Assembly (NCBI GenBank): GCA_019671005.1
Contig: CM033712.1
Location: 78,759,693 to 78,823,692, forward strand
DNA from: Hibiscus mutabilis
Taxonomy: Eukaryota > Streptophyta > Magnoliopsida > Malvales > Malvaceae
Length of the DNA stretch: 64,000 nt
Direction of reading: 5' to 3'
The position numbers and the translations under genes are program-made. Every line of letters begins with the position of its first letter. The stretch's first letter is position 1. Below are positions 11,940 to 24,810 of the stretch, one piece after another. A model generated the notes under the pieces. That model was not told the DNA's origin, did not search any database, and worked only from the letters and a program-made list of their open reading frames with translations.

Positions 11940-13337
11940 AAATGCCAGACCTATCATTTTTAAAAGGACTTGAACAATCTTCTGAATGAAATCCAACAAA
12001 CAACAACTTTGACCAGAGTGCTCTAAAAAGAAAGTAAATTTTTTTGCAATTTATTCTTAGCATATCGGCAAAGCCACAAAAGAGAATGAAAAGCATCACA
12101 GACTACCAATTTTCGTTGCTATAAAAGCTCGATTGATATTCGTTATACGAACGTTAAACTGCTATAAAAGCAAACAAATGAATTGCCATAAAAGCAGACG
12201 AAAAAATTATAAAAAAATAGATATGATATGAATTTGTCAAAACAAATAAAAAACAACAAAATAAACTTAAAAATATGAAAAGAGTTAGTATATCTGTATA
12301 TGTTTATAATATTTTTCTTTAACACTCTGATAATATACATATTGTAGGCAAAGTTGTTTGAACTTGTGTCTTCTATGACCAACATCATCATCTTTTTCAT
12401 TGAGATCACTTGTTAGATTCATCAAATTTAATATCAAAGTAGTACAATGTATTTAATTTGAGTAATTTATAAACCTAATCAAATTCTTTTAAAATAAATC
12501 ATTATCGAAGAAACTCAATTTTCAAACTCGAATACAGTTCAAGTATTACAGTGAGCTCCGAGATATGCATATAAATCAAACTTATTTTTAGTTAGTTTAA
12601 TTAGTTGATTTTGATTTTTTTATCAGGAATTAGATCAGTAATTTTAAAATTAAAAATCAAATCAAATTCGAATCGAACTTCTAACACCCTGATGAACTCA
12701 AGCTTGATTTTCTTATAAGTTTATAACTTAAGTTCGGTTTGGTTTTATTACACTCAAGGGCGGATGATATTGGAGATGTAGAGAATAGACTTTATTCCCC
12801 ACAAATTTTGAAAAATTAATTTTAAGTCCTTATTGTTTTTAAAAATTCTTAAATGAAAACTTCACAAAGTTTTCATCAAATCTCAACTTTTTAAAATTTT
12901 AATTATATCCCAATTATATATATATTTAAAATAATTAGTCCCTCAAACGTTTTACCAATATTAGCCATTGATTACACTCTTAATGTTGAGCATAGTACAT
13001 TGCACCTTTAATACGAGTATACTCAATAATTTAAGCGTTTTCTTATATTTGAAAGATAATACCTTTATTTTTATATATGTTAATATGTAAAATATTATAC
13101 CATAAACTCGAATTTGTGTTCTAATTCGATCTGAAAAGCTCGCAAGATAACTCATTTTGTGAATAATTAATTTTGAGAGAAAAAATAAAGACGTGCTGTG
13201 AATAGAAACAAGATTGTTCAACTTGGAACAGTGTTCGTACACAACTATATTGTTGTGGTAAATATGAATTAAAAAGTAAGCTATAATTTATATAATGCGG
13301 AAAAGAAATTATTTTTACAAATAGTTCATACATTGTA
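11940..13337. other. Intergenic DNA
   Basis: Very AT-rich, with only short biased open frames (for example 12143-12409 and 12961-13242). I see no gene, RNA or clear mobile element. Confidence 0.5.
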
Positions 13338-14057
13338 GGTTTAATAGTCAAATAAGTGCCCAAACTATACTTGTGGCTCACTTTTGGTGCTTAAACTATT
13401 TTTAGCTCTAAATAGGTGCCTAAACTTTTATTTCGGTCATTTTGGGTTAGGGATTTGGGACTATTTTTAGAAGTTTAAAACTGATAATTTTTAAATTTTT
13501 TTTACTTTTATTTAAAAATTAATTAAAATGATTTAAAAAAATAAAAATATGCCACATGTCACATTTTAATTCGTCGTTGATTGCTTTGCCGGAGACCACC
13601 ACTACCACCGCCAGACTACTACGACCATTTCTCCTATCCACCCATCATCGGTAACTGACGGTAGGTGTGCCGATCGGCTTCCTTTTCGCGAGCTTAGCTT
13701 CCTTCGAGTTTAGGAAGCCAATCGCACACCTACCGTCGATTACCATCGATAGGTGGTTGAGAGAATGGTCGTGGGTGGCTGACGGCGTGACCATCGGCGG
13801 CGAAATCAGCTGGGGAAATTAGAAATTTCGAATTTGGGGGCCATTTTGTGAGTTTTCAAAATTTTAGGGTTTTTTTAAAAAAGTTAAAAAAATTTAAAAA
13901 TAAAAAATCATTTTTTAGAAAAAATAAACGGTAGTTTACGGTTAGACACCTAAAATGACCGAAATGAAAGTTTAAGCACCTATTTAGAGCTAAAAATAAT
14001 TTAGGCACAAAAAACGAGCCACAAATATAGTTTGAGCACCTATTTGGCTATTTAGTC
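13338..14057. mobile_element. Mutator-like foldback element, 720 bp
   Basis: Terminal inverted repeats of well over 100 bp pair 13338-13450 with 13935-14057 (AAATAGGTGCCTAAAC and its complement recur on both sides). The flanks are 9-bp near-identical duplications, TACATTGTA on the left and TACTTTGTA on the right, which is the Mutator length. The GC-richer centre (13560-13830) has its own inverted repeat around GGTAGGTGTGCCGATCGGCT, so almost the whole element could fold into one hairpin. No transposase is present. Confidence 0.85.
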
Positions 14058-14503
14058 TACTTTGTATTCCAAATCATTTTTTAATATACCTTATAAATAT
14101 ATTTTCTAAAATGACATTTTTTTCCTCCACGTAATCATATTCCAATTATAGTCAGTGTTATAGTTGTCTTTTGACCTTTTCATTGCTTGGACATATTTTT
14201 TAATTAAATCATTTGAATCCAATTCAAATGAAAAATTTTATTATAAAAGTATTAAGATTAATCTTTTAATATTTTTATTTAAATAATAAATTATATTAAA
14301 TCGATTCAAACATAAAAATCATGTCCAATTCATGAACATAAACAAATAAAGGGACAAAAATGAAAATGTAGCCAAAGTTGCCCAAATTAAGGAGAGAGTC
14401 TATATCCTTTTTTTTTATCATGAAAAGTCTATATCATTTGAATCACCCCATTTGGGTCAATTCAAAATCTCAAGCCTTCATATTCATGGTCCATGCATTA
14501 TGC

Positions 14504-14505
<2 letters not shown>

Positions 14506-14586
<81 letters not shown>
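14506..14586. repeat. (AAT)n microsatellite
   Basis: An uninterrupted run of about 26 AAT units. The surrounding 14058-15100 is AT-rich with no gene seen. Confidence 0.97.
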
Positions 14587-15099
14587 TAAAGCCTTTGACC
14601 CTTTGTAAGTCCACAAATACAAAATCCTTTTAGGTTACCACATTTGCATGGCTCATCATTTTTTCTTATTCACATAAAATAAAAATATGCTACAAAATAA
14701 TTTGTTCTTACCCATTATTTAAAATTTATTGAAACAGATATTTAAAATTATTTTTCTTAAACGTGACAAGTTTTTTTTTGTACAAAAGGTCAGAATTACA
14801 AAAAATATTTTATCCAATACTCAAATAAATAATTCATCTCTTAAAACAATATAATTGAAATTTCATGCATATTATGCTAAAAAAAGAAAACCATGCATAC
14901 ATTTAGAAAAGCTATTTATGACGTAAGCATATCTAAGATAAAATCTTATTTTTATTTATATTTCTTTTAATATTACTATTTTATTTTTAAAAAAAGAAAA
15001 TTAGAAACTTACCTTTAAAAAAAACGAAAAATAATATATGTTTTCTTTTTAATTTTTAGATGATTTCAGGCTTTATTTTTGCCCTTTCTGTTTGATGCA

Positions 15100-16253
15100 T
15101 AAAAGATCCTCCCAAAACTACACCTAATAAACTTTCTGTTTCTCCATCTTCTCTTAAATTTCAATTCAATCCATCTCGAGAAAAAGAGGGTTTTTTTTTT
15201 TGGTTCTTCATCTTTTTTGTTACTCTAAAATTTGGAATATTTGTCTATCTTCATCCCCCAATAATACAAAAGAAGATACTGTTCCCTTCTTTTTTCTTTA
15301 TTTAATTTTTTTTATTTTTGTTTCTGGGTTTTCAAAATTAAGCCCAACAAATGTATCATCTGAACATATCGTTAACGATCTGAGCTTGTCCAATCAAGTT
15401 CTTTCGAGGATAATTGATCCGTGAGTTCGTATTTTCGCTTGTTTGCTGATCAGTTTAGTTTTGATTATGTATTTTTGATGAAAAGTTGAATGATCGGATT
15501 GGAGAATTGTGTGGTTAGTAAGAATCTGATTTAAGCTGCTTATAAAACGGTTACTTTTTATGTGTGTTTTTTTAATTTTTATATTTTAAATCAAATTTTG
15601 GGGGTGATGTAGGAATTATGAATATTGTTGTTTGAGCTTGGTTGTTGCCTTTTGATTGATTTATTCAGCTCAAAGGTTGTTGTTTTTTTCATTTGAATTA
15701 TCGATGTTCATTTCGTTTGGTACTGAAATAGCTGGTTTCGATGATCTATGAGGTGTGCTTTTTTTGGATCAAATATGCAATAAACTTGTGTTGATTTTTA
15801 TATGTTTTTAGCTGCTTTTGCTCAATAGATATTTGTTATTTGGCAAAAATATATTTCTTGTTGAAGGGTATTTGACTATTTGCTAAAAGTATTGTCTTTG
15901 GTTTATCTTCTTTGAGATAGCTTCTTAGTGGGTGATTATAGTAGCAATTGTTTGTTTTGTTTCCTTAACTTGATAATTCACTCTCTGATTGAGTTTCTGT
16001 TGTTTATAATTCGATATCTGGTAATGTCATGATAGATTAAACTTATGTTAATCTTGGTTATTTGTGGAAGGGTACCTTAAAAAAGGTTAAATATTTAGTT
16101 ATGGATTATATGAGCTTTCCAGATGTGTGGTGTTTCGCTTACGAGATGTGTTTATTAATTTCTATATTGGTAAAGTTCGTTACTTCTTTTCATCAAAGGA
16201 TTTTAGCGCGGAACTGAGGGAACTAAGTGGCATGTGAATTGCACGTGGTGAGG
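15100..16253 (+). promoter_or_regulatory. Probable promoter and 5' UTR with intron of the kinase pseudogene
   Basis: Pyrimidine-rich leader-like sequence (15120-15300) is followed by a GTGAGTTCG donor-like site at about 15421 and T-rich intron-like DNA up to the coding start at 16254. A 5' UTR intron is an inference from this texture. No transcript evidence is available. Confidence 0.35.
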
Positions 16254-18847
16254 ATGCCGGAATTGCGAAGTGGAGCCCGTAGGTCAAAACATCTTGATGA
16301 TCTTCAGCCGCCTTCTCAACCGGTCGATCAAGCGGAGAATTGGGCACTGCCTGCTCAAAACAGAACCCGGAGGAGAGCTGGTGGGAGAGGAAGGGGTAAT
16401 GCTGCTGGTGTAGCCAAAGGGCCTTCGGCGGTGGTACCTGCAAGGCCAACAGCTGCTGGTAGAGGTCGGGGAATTAGGTTGATAGATTTAGATCCCGAGC
16501 CTTGTCAGGTTCTTCCTCAGGCTGAACCATTGGCTGTGGCTGAACAAGCTTTCAACCGAGTAGAGGTAGTGGCCGACAAAGATATTGCGATGGAGGGTCG
16601 GAGTGCTGACAAAATAGTCGGAGTTGAAGAAGAAGCTAGCACGACCCCTGTTCCTGAAACGGTAGCTCCATATTACATACTATATCTTTCCGCTATTGTT
16701 AATTATATTTATTTGTTACTTAAATAATCCATATTAAGTTGCTTATTTGGGTAAGCCTCACTTGACGACAAAAACCGGCTGAGTACAAAACTTTTTTCCT
16801 AGTATGCTCTTAACTAAAAGCTAACAACTTTATTACTAATACAATTTCAAACAAAACTAGTGGTTTCTTTTCTTCATTTCAGCATTCCAGAAACTATTCA
16901 AAGAATTATTTCTGTTTTGATTTTGCTTGAAATTGATGAATGTTTTAGCATCAAATCGCATGTGCTTCAGCTGCGTATCTTTTATCCTCGATATTTTACC
17001 GTCAAACATTCCTATTTATTTTGTTGTTCACCTCAGGGAAGATCTTGACTGAATACCATTTGTGTTACTCCTTGCAGGTACAAGTGGGTAATTCTCCTGT
17101 ATATAGGCTAGAAAGGAAATTGGGTAAGGGTGGTTTTGGCCAAGTTTATGTTGGGCGGAGGGCAAGCGGTGGTAGTGATAGAATTGGACCAGATGCAATT
17201 GAGGTATTTCCGAGAAACTCGTGCTCACGTTAAAGATTTTTCCAGGTCAAACCACTTGGGGGCTAATGTCGTGAGATTTTTTCCTCACATGTAGCGTTGA
17301 AGCTTGAGCATCGGAACAGTAAAGGTTGCAATTATGGTCCACCTTATGAGTGGCAAGTTTACAAGTATGCCGTTTTTAGTCATAAATTTTTTAGCAAGCT
17401 TTTACTTCTACATTAATTTACTCCAGTTTAAATTATCACTTTTTCCATTTTAATCTCTACAAGAAATAAAAAGTTCGCTAAATGGGTGCTATGGGATTCC
17501 TTCCGTGCACTACAAGGGTCACCAGGGAGACTTCTACATTCAAGGTTGCGCCAGCATGTAGAAAAGGGTAATGAAGATGGATTATTTATTAGTTGTGTGG
17601 CTTCAGCAGCTAACCTGTGGGCCCTGATCATGGATGCCGGAACTGGTTTTTCATCCCAGGTGTATGAATTGTCAACTGTCTTCCTGCACAAGGTTAGAAA
17701 ATTACTCGAAAGCATTATTTCCAGTCGTTTTTGTTCTTGTATTACATTTTTTTCTCTCTTGCGTATTTAATATCAATCTGATTTCATCAGGATTGGATTG
17801 TGGAGCAATGGGAAAAGAACTACTATATTAGTTCAATAGCTGGAGCAAATAATGGAAGTTCTTTGGTGGTTATGTCAAAAGGTTGGTAATTTGTATTTTA
17901 CAATCTAGCCTGGAAGGTCAAGACACTTATGTTACTCGGACTCTTCAAGACATGGTAAAACTTAGAAAAAATGAACATATTCGTGTGGGACATATACTCA
18001 TAGTCATAGCTCAATCACATTCAAGTGAAATCAAGTCCGAGTACAAGGGAGATTCTTGTACATCTATGATTTATGAATTATATTGACCACTGTTATAAAA
18101 TTCCGCGACTTTGTAGGGACTCCTTACACTCAACAGTCGTACAAATTGAGTGAATCATTTCCCTTCAAATGGATTAATAAGAAGTGGAAAGAAGGGTTTC
18201 ATGTAACATCAATGACAACTGCTGGGAGTTGCTGGGGTGTGGTAATGTGAGGAACTCTGGGTTCTCCGATCAGGTATTCATTTGTTTTCATCTTTACGGC
18301 ACCATCTTTGTGTTTCCACCGCCCCTGATTTCTCCAAATTAGCTCATTATACTTCATTTTAAATTTATTCCAACCGTTCAAGGTCGTGGAACTCGACTTT
18401 CTGTATCCAAGCGAAGGAATACACCGGCGATGGGAGAGTGGTTACAGAATAACATCTATGGCTGCGACCGCAGATCAAGCTGCCTTCATACTTAGCATTC
18501 CAAAACGAAAAATGGTGGACGAAACTCAGGAAACTCTCCGGACATCCGCCTTTCCAAGCAACCATGTAAAGGTGGGTACTACTCATCAAGTTGTTTAGAC
18601 CCGTTATTTTTCTTAGATATTCATGTTTGACACCAGTATCCAGCATATTTTCGGACATTGATCGAAACACACACTAACAGTTGATTCTGAAGTCCGAGTA
18701 ATATTGTTGATTGCTCATATTCTCTTTTATTCTATATACTTCTGTTCCGATGGAGCTTAATCTTTACATGAATGTCGATAATTGCAGGAGAAATGGGCAA
18801 AAAATCTCTACCTTGCATCGATCTGTTACGGACGAACAGTATGCTAA
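16254..18847 (+). pseudogene. MUT9-like / casein kinase 1-type protein kinase, catalytic core deleted
   Basis: This matches the plant MUT9-like kinases (MLK; casein kinase 1-like HD16 group), nuclear kinases reported to act on histones and light/clock regulators. Recognisable exons: 16254-16661 (MPELRSGARRSKHLDD and a basic GRGRG region), 17078-17203 (glycine loop GKGGFGQVYVGRR), 17291-17364 (VALKLEHRNSKG...YEWQVY, with the ATP-binding lysine), about 17530-17692, 17791-17882, about 18118-18275, 18384-18570 and 18786-18847 (C-terminal domain, ending ASICYGRTVC and stop). Everything from the catalytic loop (HRD, DFG) to the end of the kinase domain is missing between 17364 and about 17490. The acceptor before 17291 reads CACAT instead of an AG. 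A one-base loss near 18253 shifts the frame after GVVM. It is a pseudogene of a clearly identifiable family. Confidence 0.9.
17926..18050. repeat. MITE-like repeat, TTACTCGGACTC family, copy in kinase pseudogene
   Basis: It begins TTATGTTACTCGGACTCTTC and ends near AAGTCCGAGTACAAG, with partial inverted-repeat ends. Related copies lie at 18857-19057 and in the sugar-transporter introns. Confidence 0.55.
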
Positions 18848-18856
18848 TTCTAAAGT

Positions 18857-19057
18857 GTACATCTATGTTTCTCGGACTTGGGTGTGTCAGATACAATATA
18901 TATCCAACATGGGTATATTTTTCTTTTATTTTTAGTTTTTTTAATGTATTTCGAGGATCCTTGGAGGGTCATATCTTCGTTTTCATATCCGATATGTATC
19001 GGATATGGTATTTCAGATGCAATTGTTTGAAAAACGAAGAGTCAGAGCAACATAGGT
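18857..19057. repeat. MITE-like repeat, TTACTCGGACTC family, about 200 bp
   Basis: It starts TCTATGTTTCTCGGACTTGG and ends GAAGAGTCAGAGCAACATAG. The ends are imperfect inverted repeats and the interior includes TATCCGATATGTATCGGATA, a palindrome. It sits directly after the stop of the kinase pseudogene. Confidence 0.6.
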
Positions 19058-20181
19058 ATATTTTGTTAGTTTATGACCGAGTCCATGAAGGAAAATAACA
19101 ATAATTTAAAGATCAAATTTTGAAAACCGATGAGGTATCATGAGTGTGATATATGTGGGGATACTTCTATTATTAAACTTGAGTGGGAAATCGATCTGAA
19201 ATTTAAAAAATAAAAATCGAACTTCGAAGAATAGGTCAATAATCTAACGAAATATAGATTTTTATTTGCGTCGGATAATATTAAAATTTTAATAATTTGG
19301 ATTAAATTAAAATCGTTAATGTTTTAATTAAGCGTTAGTTCATTGGATTTTCGATTGATTTTTCATTTCAAGAAATCATAAGTTGACTCAATAAACATTT
19401 AAATCAGGTTGAATTAAAATCCGACTAAAATACTATTTTGTTATCAAATTAGAATACTAGGAAATATCGGGTTGAATTAAGTTCTCGAGTCTTCTTTATA
19501 ACTACTAAATTTCAATTTTTGTTTAAAAATTATATTCAAATATTAATTTGGTATTGTAAGGATTATATATGGCTACGATTGTAATTATAAATATATTTTT
19601 AAAGTTAGTATTATAATTATAAGTAATACATTCATACACAAATTTACAAGTGATCTATTAATGACTAAACAATGTTCAAATGGACATATTAATGAATATA
19701 TTCAAACATATAGTAAGACTTAAACTAAAATAAATAGTAAGAATTGACCCGAAATTTAATTTTTATAGACTCTAATAATACTTCATTCACAGTGGTTAAA
19801 CATATGTTGTGTTGATGAATTTGAGAGATAAAAAACAATAAAACAAAACAAAACTTATAAAAGGTTGACATAACATGCGAATGTGTTGAACCGATATTAT
19901 TTCATTTAAATAATTATTAAAAATGAAAGTACAAAATTTGTGTACTTTTTGAACCAAACCTGGCGATGGAATCTTTTTTGGTATATATTCCATTCCTACA
20001 AAAACACAGCTAAAACAGGCAAAATGCTAACCAATTTGTTAATGTGGTTGGTGAGCCAGCAGAACAAAAACCAATGCGTAGGCTTCCCTTTTAAGAACAA
20101 GATTCCTCCCATTTCTTTCCACTGGCTAATCCAATCTGTCATCAAATAGTGTAAAAAGAAAATTTGAAAGGAAAGGGAGAA
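19058..20181. other. Intergenic DNA
   Basis: AT-rich, with only short biased open frames. The last 200 bp form the 5' flank of the small gene at 20182. Nothing else recognised. Confidence 0.5.
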
Positions 20182-20573
20182 ATGTGTCCTCTGAGGCTTT
20201 TGTTGGTATTTTTCTCGGCAGTTTTAGAAGGGTATGTTGCATGGAGGACGGTAAGTTCGTCATCCGACATAGATGGTGATGGCAGTGGCAATGTAGTTTC
20301 TGAGGATTCTGGGACTGGGAAGATAGTTGCCAATGATAAACAAGAATTCAGTTCCAAAAGGGTATATGTTGAAATAGTTTCTTTTTCTCCAGAAATGTTT
20401 CATTTTCTTTCTCTAGGTTGCTGGTTTGAAGTTCTCTTGTTTCTAACTTTCATGTTCTTGAATTTCAGGTGGTTCAGAATGGATTCTGGGTATTTTTTGA
20501 CATGGCCAGTGGGAGGTACTTGTGGAGGAATCTCAAAGAATTGAAGAATGATGAAAATGTTAGCAGCTACTAA
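20182..20573 (+). CDS. Small single-pass membrane protein, 94 aa, two exons
   Basis: Exons are 20182-20361 and 20469-20573. The join AAAAGG|GTATAT to TTTCAG|GTGGTT keeps the frame and ends in TAA. The protein starts MCPLRLLLVFFSAVLEGYVAW, a probable signal anchor. An acidic/serine linker (about residues 28-58) follows, then a short aromatic module VVQNGFWVFFDMASGRYLWR that resembles a conserved plant motif in small proteins of unknown function (sometimes labelled methyltransferase-related, a label I would not trust). ATG at 20182 is chosen because the upstream extension of this frame has no ATG. It lies tail to tail with the J-domain gene, 243 bp apart. The function is unknown. Confidence 0.8.
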
Positions 20574-20816
20574 AGATCATGAAGTTTCAAACGTACAAAA
20601 TATAAACTTTTGAAGGTAACTATACGAATTGAGTATTGGTCTACCAGAGATGGGTATTTTGAGAGAAGTAAATAGCTGGAGCTCAGAGCAACATAGCAGA
20701 AAAGTATTACCGACCATGGAATACAATCACAGAAATAATAATAGAAATCCACATTCTTTAACAAACATATGTACAAGATCAACAGTTCATGTTGCAGACA
20801 ATGGTATGAAAAACAT

Positions 20817-23030
20817 TTAATTTAAATCAACTTGAAGCTTGATAGACATGTATAAAAGCGTTAGGAGGGCACCTTGAGGGAGTGGAGCATATCTTGCAAG
20901 ATTGGAGCCGACCCACATGGCTACAACCACCAGAACAACCACACTGCTGCTGCTTTTTCCGCAAACCCAACTTGCAAATGAAAGACATAAAGTCAGTAAA
21001 ACGCCGCCTCTCCCGCCTAAAACCCACGCGATTACGTAACCAATCTTATAGCCAGCATCCAACTTCTTATCGAGTAGAGCCATTAGGCTGCTGAAGGTAA
21101 GAGAAAACCGAGATCCAAATGTCTGCAGTAAGAACAGAGTTATGAAAGCGGATTTTATAACTTCTATAAAAGAGCCTCTCTCTTGTTGCAGGTTTTCTTC
21201 TTCATCCTCCTCGTCGGTTTCTTCGTAAAAGGAAGAATACTCTTCGTTTACTTTATATCGTTTTCGGGATCTTTCTTCTTGCAACTTTCGTTTGAGTTCA
21301 GCCCACCTATAGAGCCTAACCCCATCTTCAAAATTAGGACTATGGTTCTGTTTTCCTTTGTATGACCTCCCAACATCATCTTCAAATGTAAGTGCACGAT
21401 CATACCTAATCCTTGTTACTTCATTAGATAATACCTGTTCAGAAGTGAAAATGCATAAGAATATCAGTCATTGATTTGAGAAACATAATAACAACCCAAA
21501 AGGGAAAATGAAAAGTGTGAAATGGAACAAGGGAAGCTAGTGCATCAGAAGAAGTATATTGGAATTTCACATCTTAGTAGAAGTATTGCCATGGACAAAT
21601 CCATCATTACAGTCCAAGAAGAAGCAAATTTTCATGATAAGAAATTAAAAGTAACTTGTGATCGTACTTAAGGAACACAAACGAAAGCATTTGGATTAGA
21701 ATTCCAAGCTCGCTTTCACTTGTTGGCACTCTCCCCTTTCTCTAGATCCTAAGAAGCTCGTTATTTGGTGTTGTTGACCCTAAGCTAGATCCTAAGAAAG
21801 CAGCTCCAGACGCAATCCCACACTTCCTCAATTTGCGATAGAGTAACCACATTCATGCTTGAAAACCACACACTTTTGTGCTTCTCAACCCAAAATTTCT
21901 ACCATATGATAAGTAAAAGAGTCTCAAATATTCATATTTTTGTACACTATCACATCGATCCCACCAAAGAATTGCAAAGAACCAATGCCTTTCTTCCTAC
22001 ATGTACCCCTACGCTACAAAGATTTTTGCTCATTCAAAATTCATACTTAGCTCTTCTCAATAAAAAAACAAAGATCGTGTCAAACCTGTAGTAACACAAA
22101 AATTCAGTAAGTAATGAATCATGAGATAACAAGGATAAAGGAATTCTCACTTCATAAGCATGGCGGATGGTCATGAATACCTCACTAGCCCGTGAATCCT
22201 TGCTAACATCGGGATGAAACTGACATCGAATCATGAAAATACATTAAGCATAACAAAATTAATTTCACAGACACTTCTTAACTAGAAAGAAAAAATATTC
22301 TTGAAATTAAAACTCAAACTCAAATATCTCGATCTAAATCTCATGTTCTCTAACTCTATCCAAAAATTCAAATAAAAGCCTTAAAAACCTTTGTAGATTA
22401 AGATACGATTCATTTGGAAAGCAGTATCCAAGAAAATTACTAGTATTATGAAAAGTTCTTAAATTCAATATCTATTTCTGTAAATTTCCTTGACGAATAA
22501 TAATAAGTTGACGATAATTCATATAGCTTCAAAAAAAATCATTTCTAGCTCACAAACTCGAAATCAGTATCGATTAACATGAAAATTTTCGACACTTTAT
22601 TCACAAGAATCAATTAAAACAAAAACAGACCGTGAAAACAATTGCAGAATAAAAAAATAAAGCACAAATTGATTGAGTTAAAATAAATGACAAATAGAAA
22701 ACAACAAAGGAAATTTATTACCTTTCGAGCGAGAAGTCGATAAGCTCGCTTGATATCAGCAGAGGATGCATCCCGAGCAACGCCGAGCACTGTATAATGG
22801 TTCTGCTCGCCGTTGATTCCAGTCGCTGGTGTAAACGATGATGATAATGGCGGTGGGGCCCAACGGTCGCGGAGATTGCGCGGGTGGTGGTTATAAGGGT
22901 GGCGCCAGTTACCGTTGAACGGAGAAGCGGAAATGAAAGGGCTGCCGCCGTTGGCGGTGAAGGTGGAGGAGGAGGAGGAGGAGGGAAAGCCGTGGATGGG
23001 AGTGGGTCCCACCAGAAGGTGCGACTGCAT
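20817..23030 (-). CDS. J-domain (DnaJ/Hsp40 type III) protein with C-terminal membrane segments
   Basis: Three exons, 22722-23030, 22151-22219 and 20817-21434, join in frame to give 331 residues. Residues 1-75 are rich in Ser, Pro and Asn and could be a plastid transit peptide. The J domain starts at HYTVLGVARDA (residue 78), and the HPD motif that stimulates Hsp70 ATPase is at 105-107, split from helix II by intron 1. After the J domain come a basic stretch (RKLQEERSRKRYK), an acidic stretch (about 196-212, ETDEEDEEE) and four hydrophobic segments between about 217 and 325. There are no G/F-rich or zinc-finger regions, so it is type III. It probably anchors Hsp70 to an organelle membrane, with the plastid more likely than others. 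Intron 2 (21435-22150) carries extra repeat-like sequence. Confidence 0.9.
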
Positions 23031-24082
23031 TATGGTTCATGGATTTCGAACCATATGAAATCTATGAATTTATTCGTGGTTATTTTACTTTTTCGCGTTT
23101 CGGAGTGAGTGTGAGTTTAGTCAGTGAAGGAGGAATGATAATTTGACCGGCGGGTGACGGAGGATATGGTGTATGTCCCGGGCCCAATTCGGATCCGTTT
23201 GTGAGACTTTTTTGACCCAAAACTTATGGCCATGACCCAATCCTTCCGTGCCATTTTAATGTATAAATAATCAATAATGTTTAGTATAAATCAAAAATTT
23301 TAATTAAAATATAAATTTTTACCTGATGGAATATGTGAGCACATTTTTTTTATATAATAAAAAAATCGATAAATATTAATTGACGAATAGTTAGTAATAA
23401 AAATTTGAATTCGTTAATAGAGTAATATTGTTATTTATTAATTTTGGTTGTTTTGACAAATAGTAATGTGTGTGTTTTCTTTATTGCTGGTTAGTTATAT
23501 TTAATTGTCTACCGGGACGGACATAAAATTTCATGTGTTGAGTGCGAACTATTAGGAAGCTACATTAGAAATATAAGAAGTGTGAGATTACAAAATATTA
23601 AGAGGTGCGAAATTATATTGTCAATAAAAAATATAAAGAAAATGTCTAAACTGTATAAGAATTTAAAATTTTTAAGAGGACAACTGGTACGACACCCCTT
23701 ATGCCATCCCATTGTCTAAGAATCCATGGATTTGAAGAAAGAAAAAACCATGAATATTATTAGGTATTATACAATCAAAATTAGATGCATTTTACTTTTT
23801 AGTATTGTTTTCTTAAAAGCACGTTTCAACCTATAAGAATACTAATAAAATGTTTTTATGAGAAAGGTGATTTTCAAACTAGTTTTTCATATTAAACATT
23901 TTGTTTAAATTTAATATAATCTTATATAAATATATATTCATATTTTATTATTATTATTATTATTATTTGGGACAATGTTCTCGTATAAGAAAAGAAAGAT
24001 AGGAGAAGGAGGACTGAGGAGGCCAAATATGCATAAACGCCAAAAAGGATATTAAAGCGAAAGTGGGAACTATGAATATGAT

Positions 24083-24590
24083 GTCATTAATTTTGTTCCG
24101 ACTAAAAGAATATTGTTTTTTTCTGTATTAATTTTTATACTCTAACACTAAAGAAATAAATTTTAAGATTTAACTTTAAATTTTAAGTCTTAAATCTTAA
24201 AAATACACTGTGACACTAATTCCCTAAATTCTAAACATAAATCTTAATCTTAAACTTCAACCCTAAACTTATTTTTTTAAATAAAAAAGGCACTAAAAAG
24301 AGACAATAGTTTCTATTATTTTGTTCCCCTCACAAACAAACAAAAATCTTTTGCTTATTTTTTGTGTTAATTTCTATGTCACATTAAGAAATTAAATTTT
24401 AAGCTCTAACTTTAAATTTTAAATCTTAAACGCTAAATCTTAAGAAATGTGTTATACAGCAAAGTTCCTAAACCTAAACTCTAACATTAAAACTTAACCT
24501 TAAATCCTAAATTTAATTTTTAATATGGAGACATAAATAAGAGAAAAAAACGGATAATTTATGTTCCTCACAAACAACGAGATCTAAATA
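24083..24590. repeat. Pair of about 245-bp repeats
   Basis: Two diverged copies in tandem (about 24083-24330 and 24331-24590). Both run from TTTTGTT through AAATTTTAAG..CTTTAAATTTTAA and CCTAAA words to a purine-rich end. Related AAATTTTAAGT sequence reappears at 25700-25870 and 28390-28520, so this is a dispersed low-complexity family. Confidence 0.6.
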
Positions 24591-24631
24591 TTAAAGGAGA
24601 AGAAATCTGATAATTTTAAATATAACACGAA

Positions 24632-24810
24632 ATTATCCGTGTTAATATATATATGAATTAAATTAAAATTTAAATTTAAATAGGATATATATTCAATGTA
24701 TATAATTTCCATTCAAATATGATACAAAATTATCTGTGTTAATATATATGAATTAAATCAAATTTTAAAATTAAATAGGATATATATTCAATGTATATAA
24801 TCTCCAAACC
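24632..24810. repeat. Tandem duplication, about 95-bp unit
   Basis: Two copies each end GGATATATATTCAATGTATA followed by TAAT(T/C)TCC. The first is at about 24632-24712 and the second at about 24728-24810. Confidence 0.8.

Noticed and set aside
16180..16449. Minus-strand 89-aa frame
   Set aside because: It is the antisense of the first coding exon of the kinase pseudogene.
20629..20820. Plus-strand frame between the small protein and the J-domain gene
   Set aside because: It lies in the shared 3' region, has no motif, and both neighbours already have well-defined ends.
21690..22080. Possible LINE-type fragment in intron 2 of the J-domain gene
   Set aside because: Minus-strand words looked vaguely like a reverse-transcriptase tail, but I could not match any conserved motif.
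22884..23108. Plus-strand glycine-rich frame
   Set aside because: It is antisense to the Ser/Asn-rich first exon of the J-domain gene.
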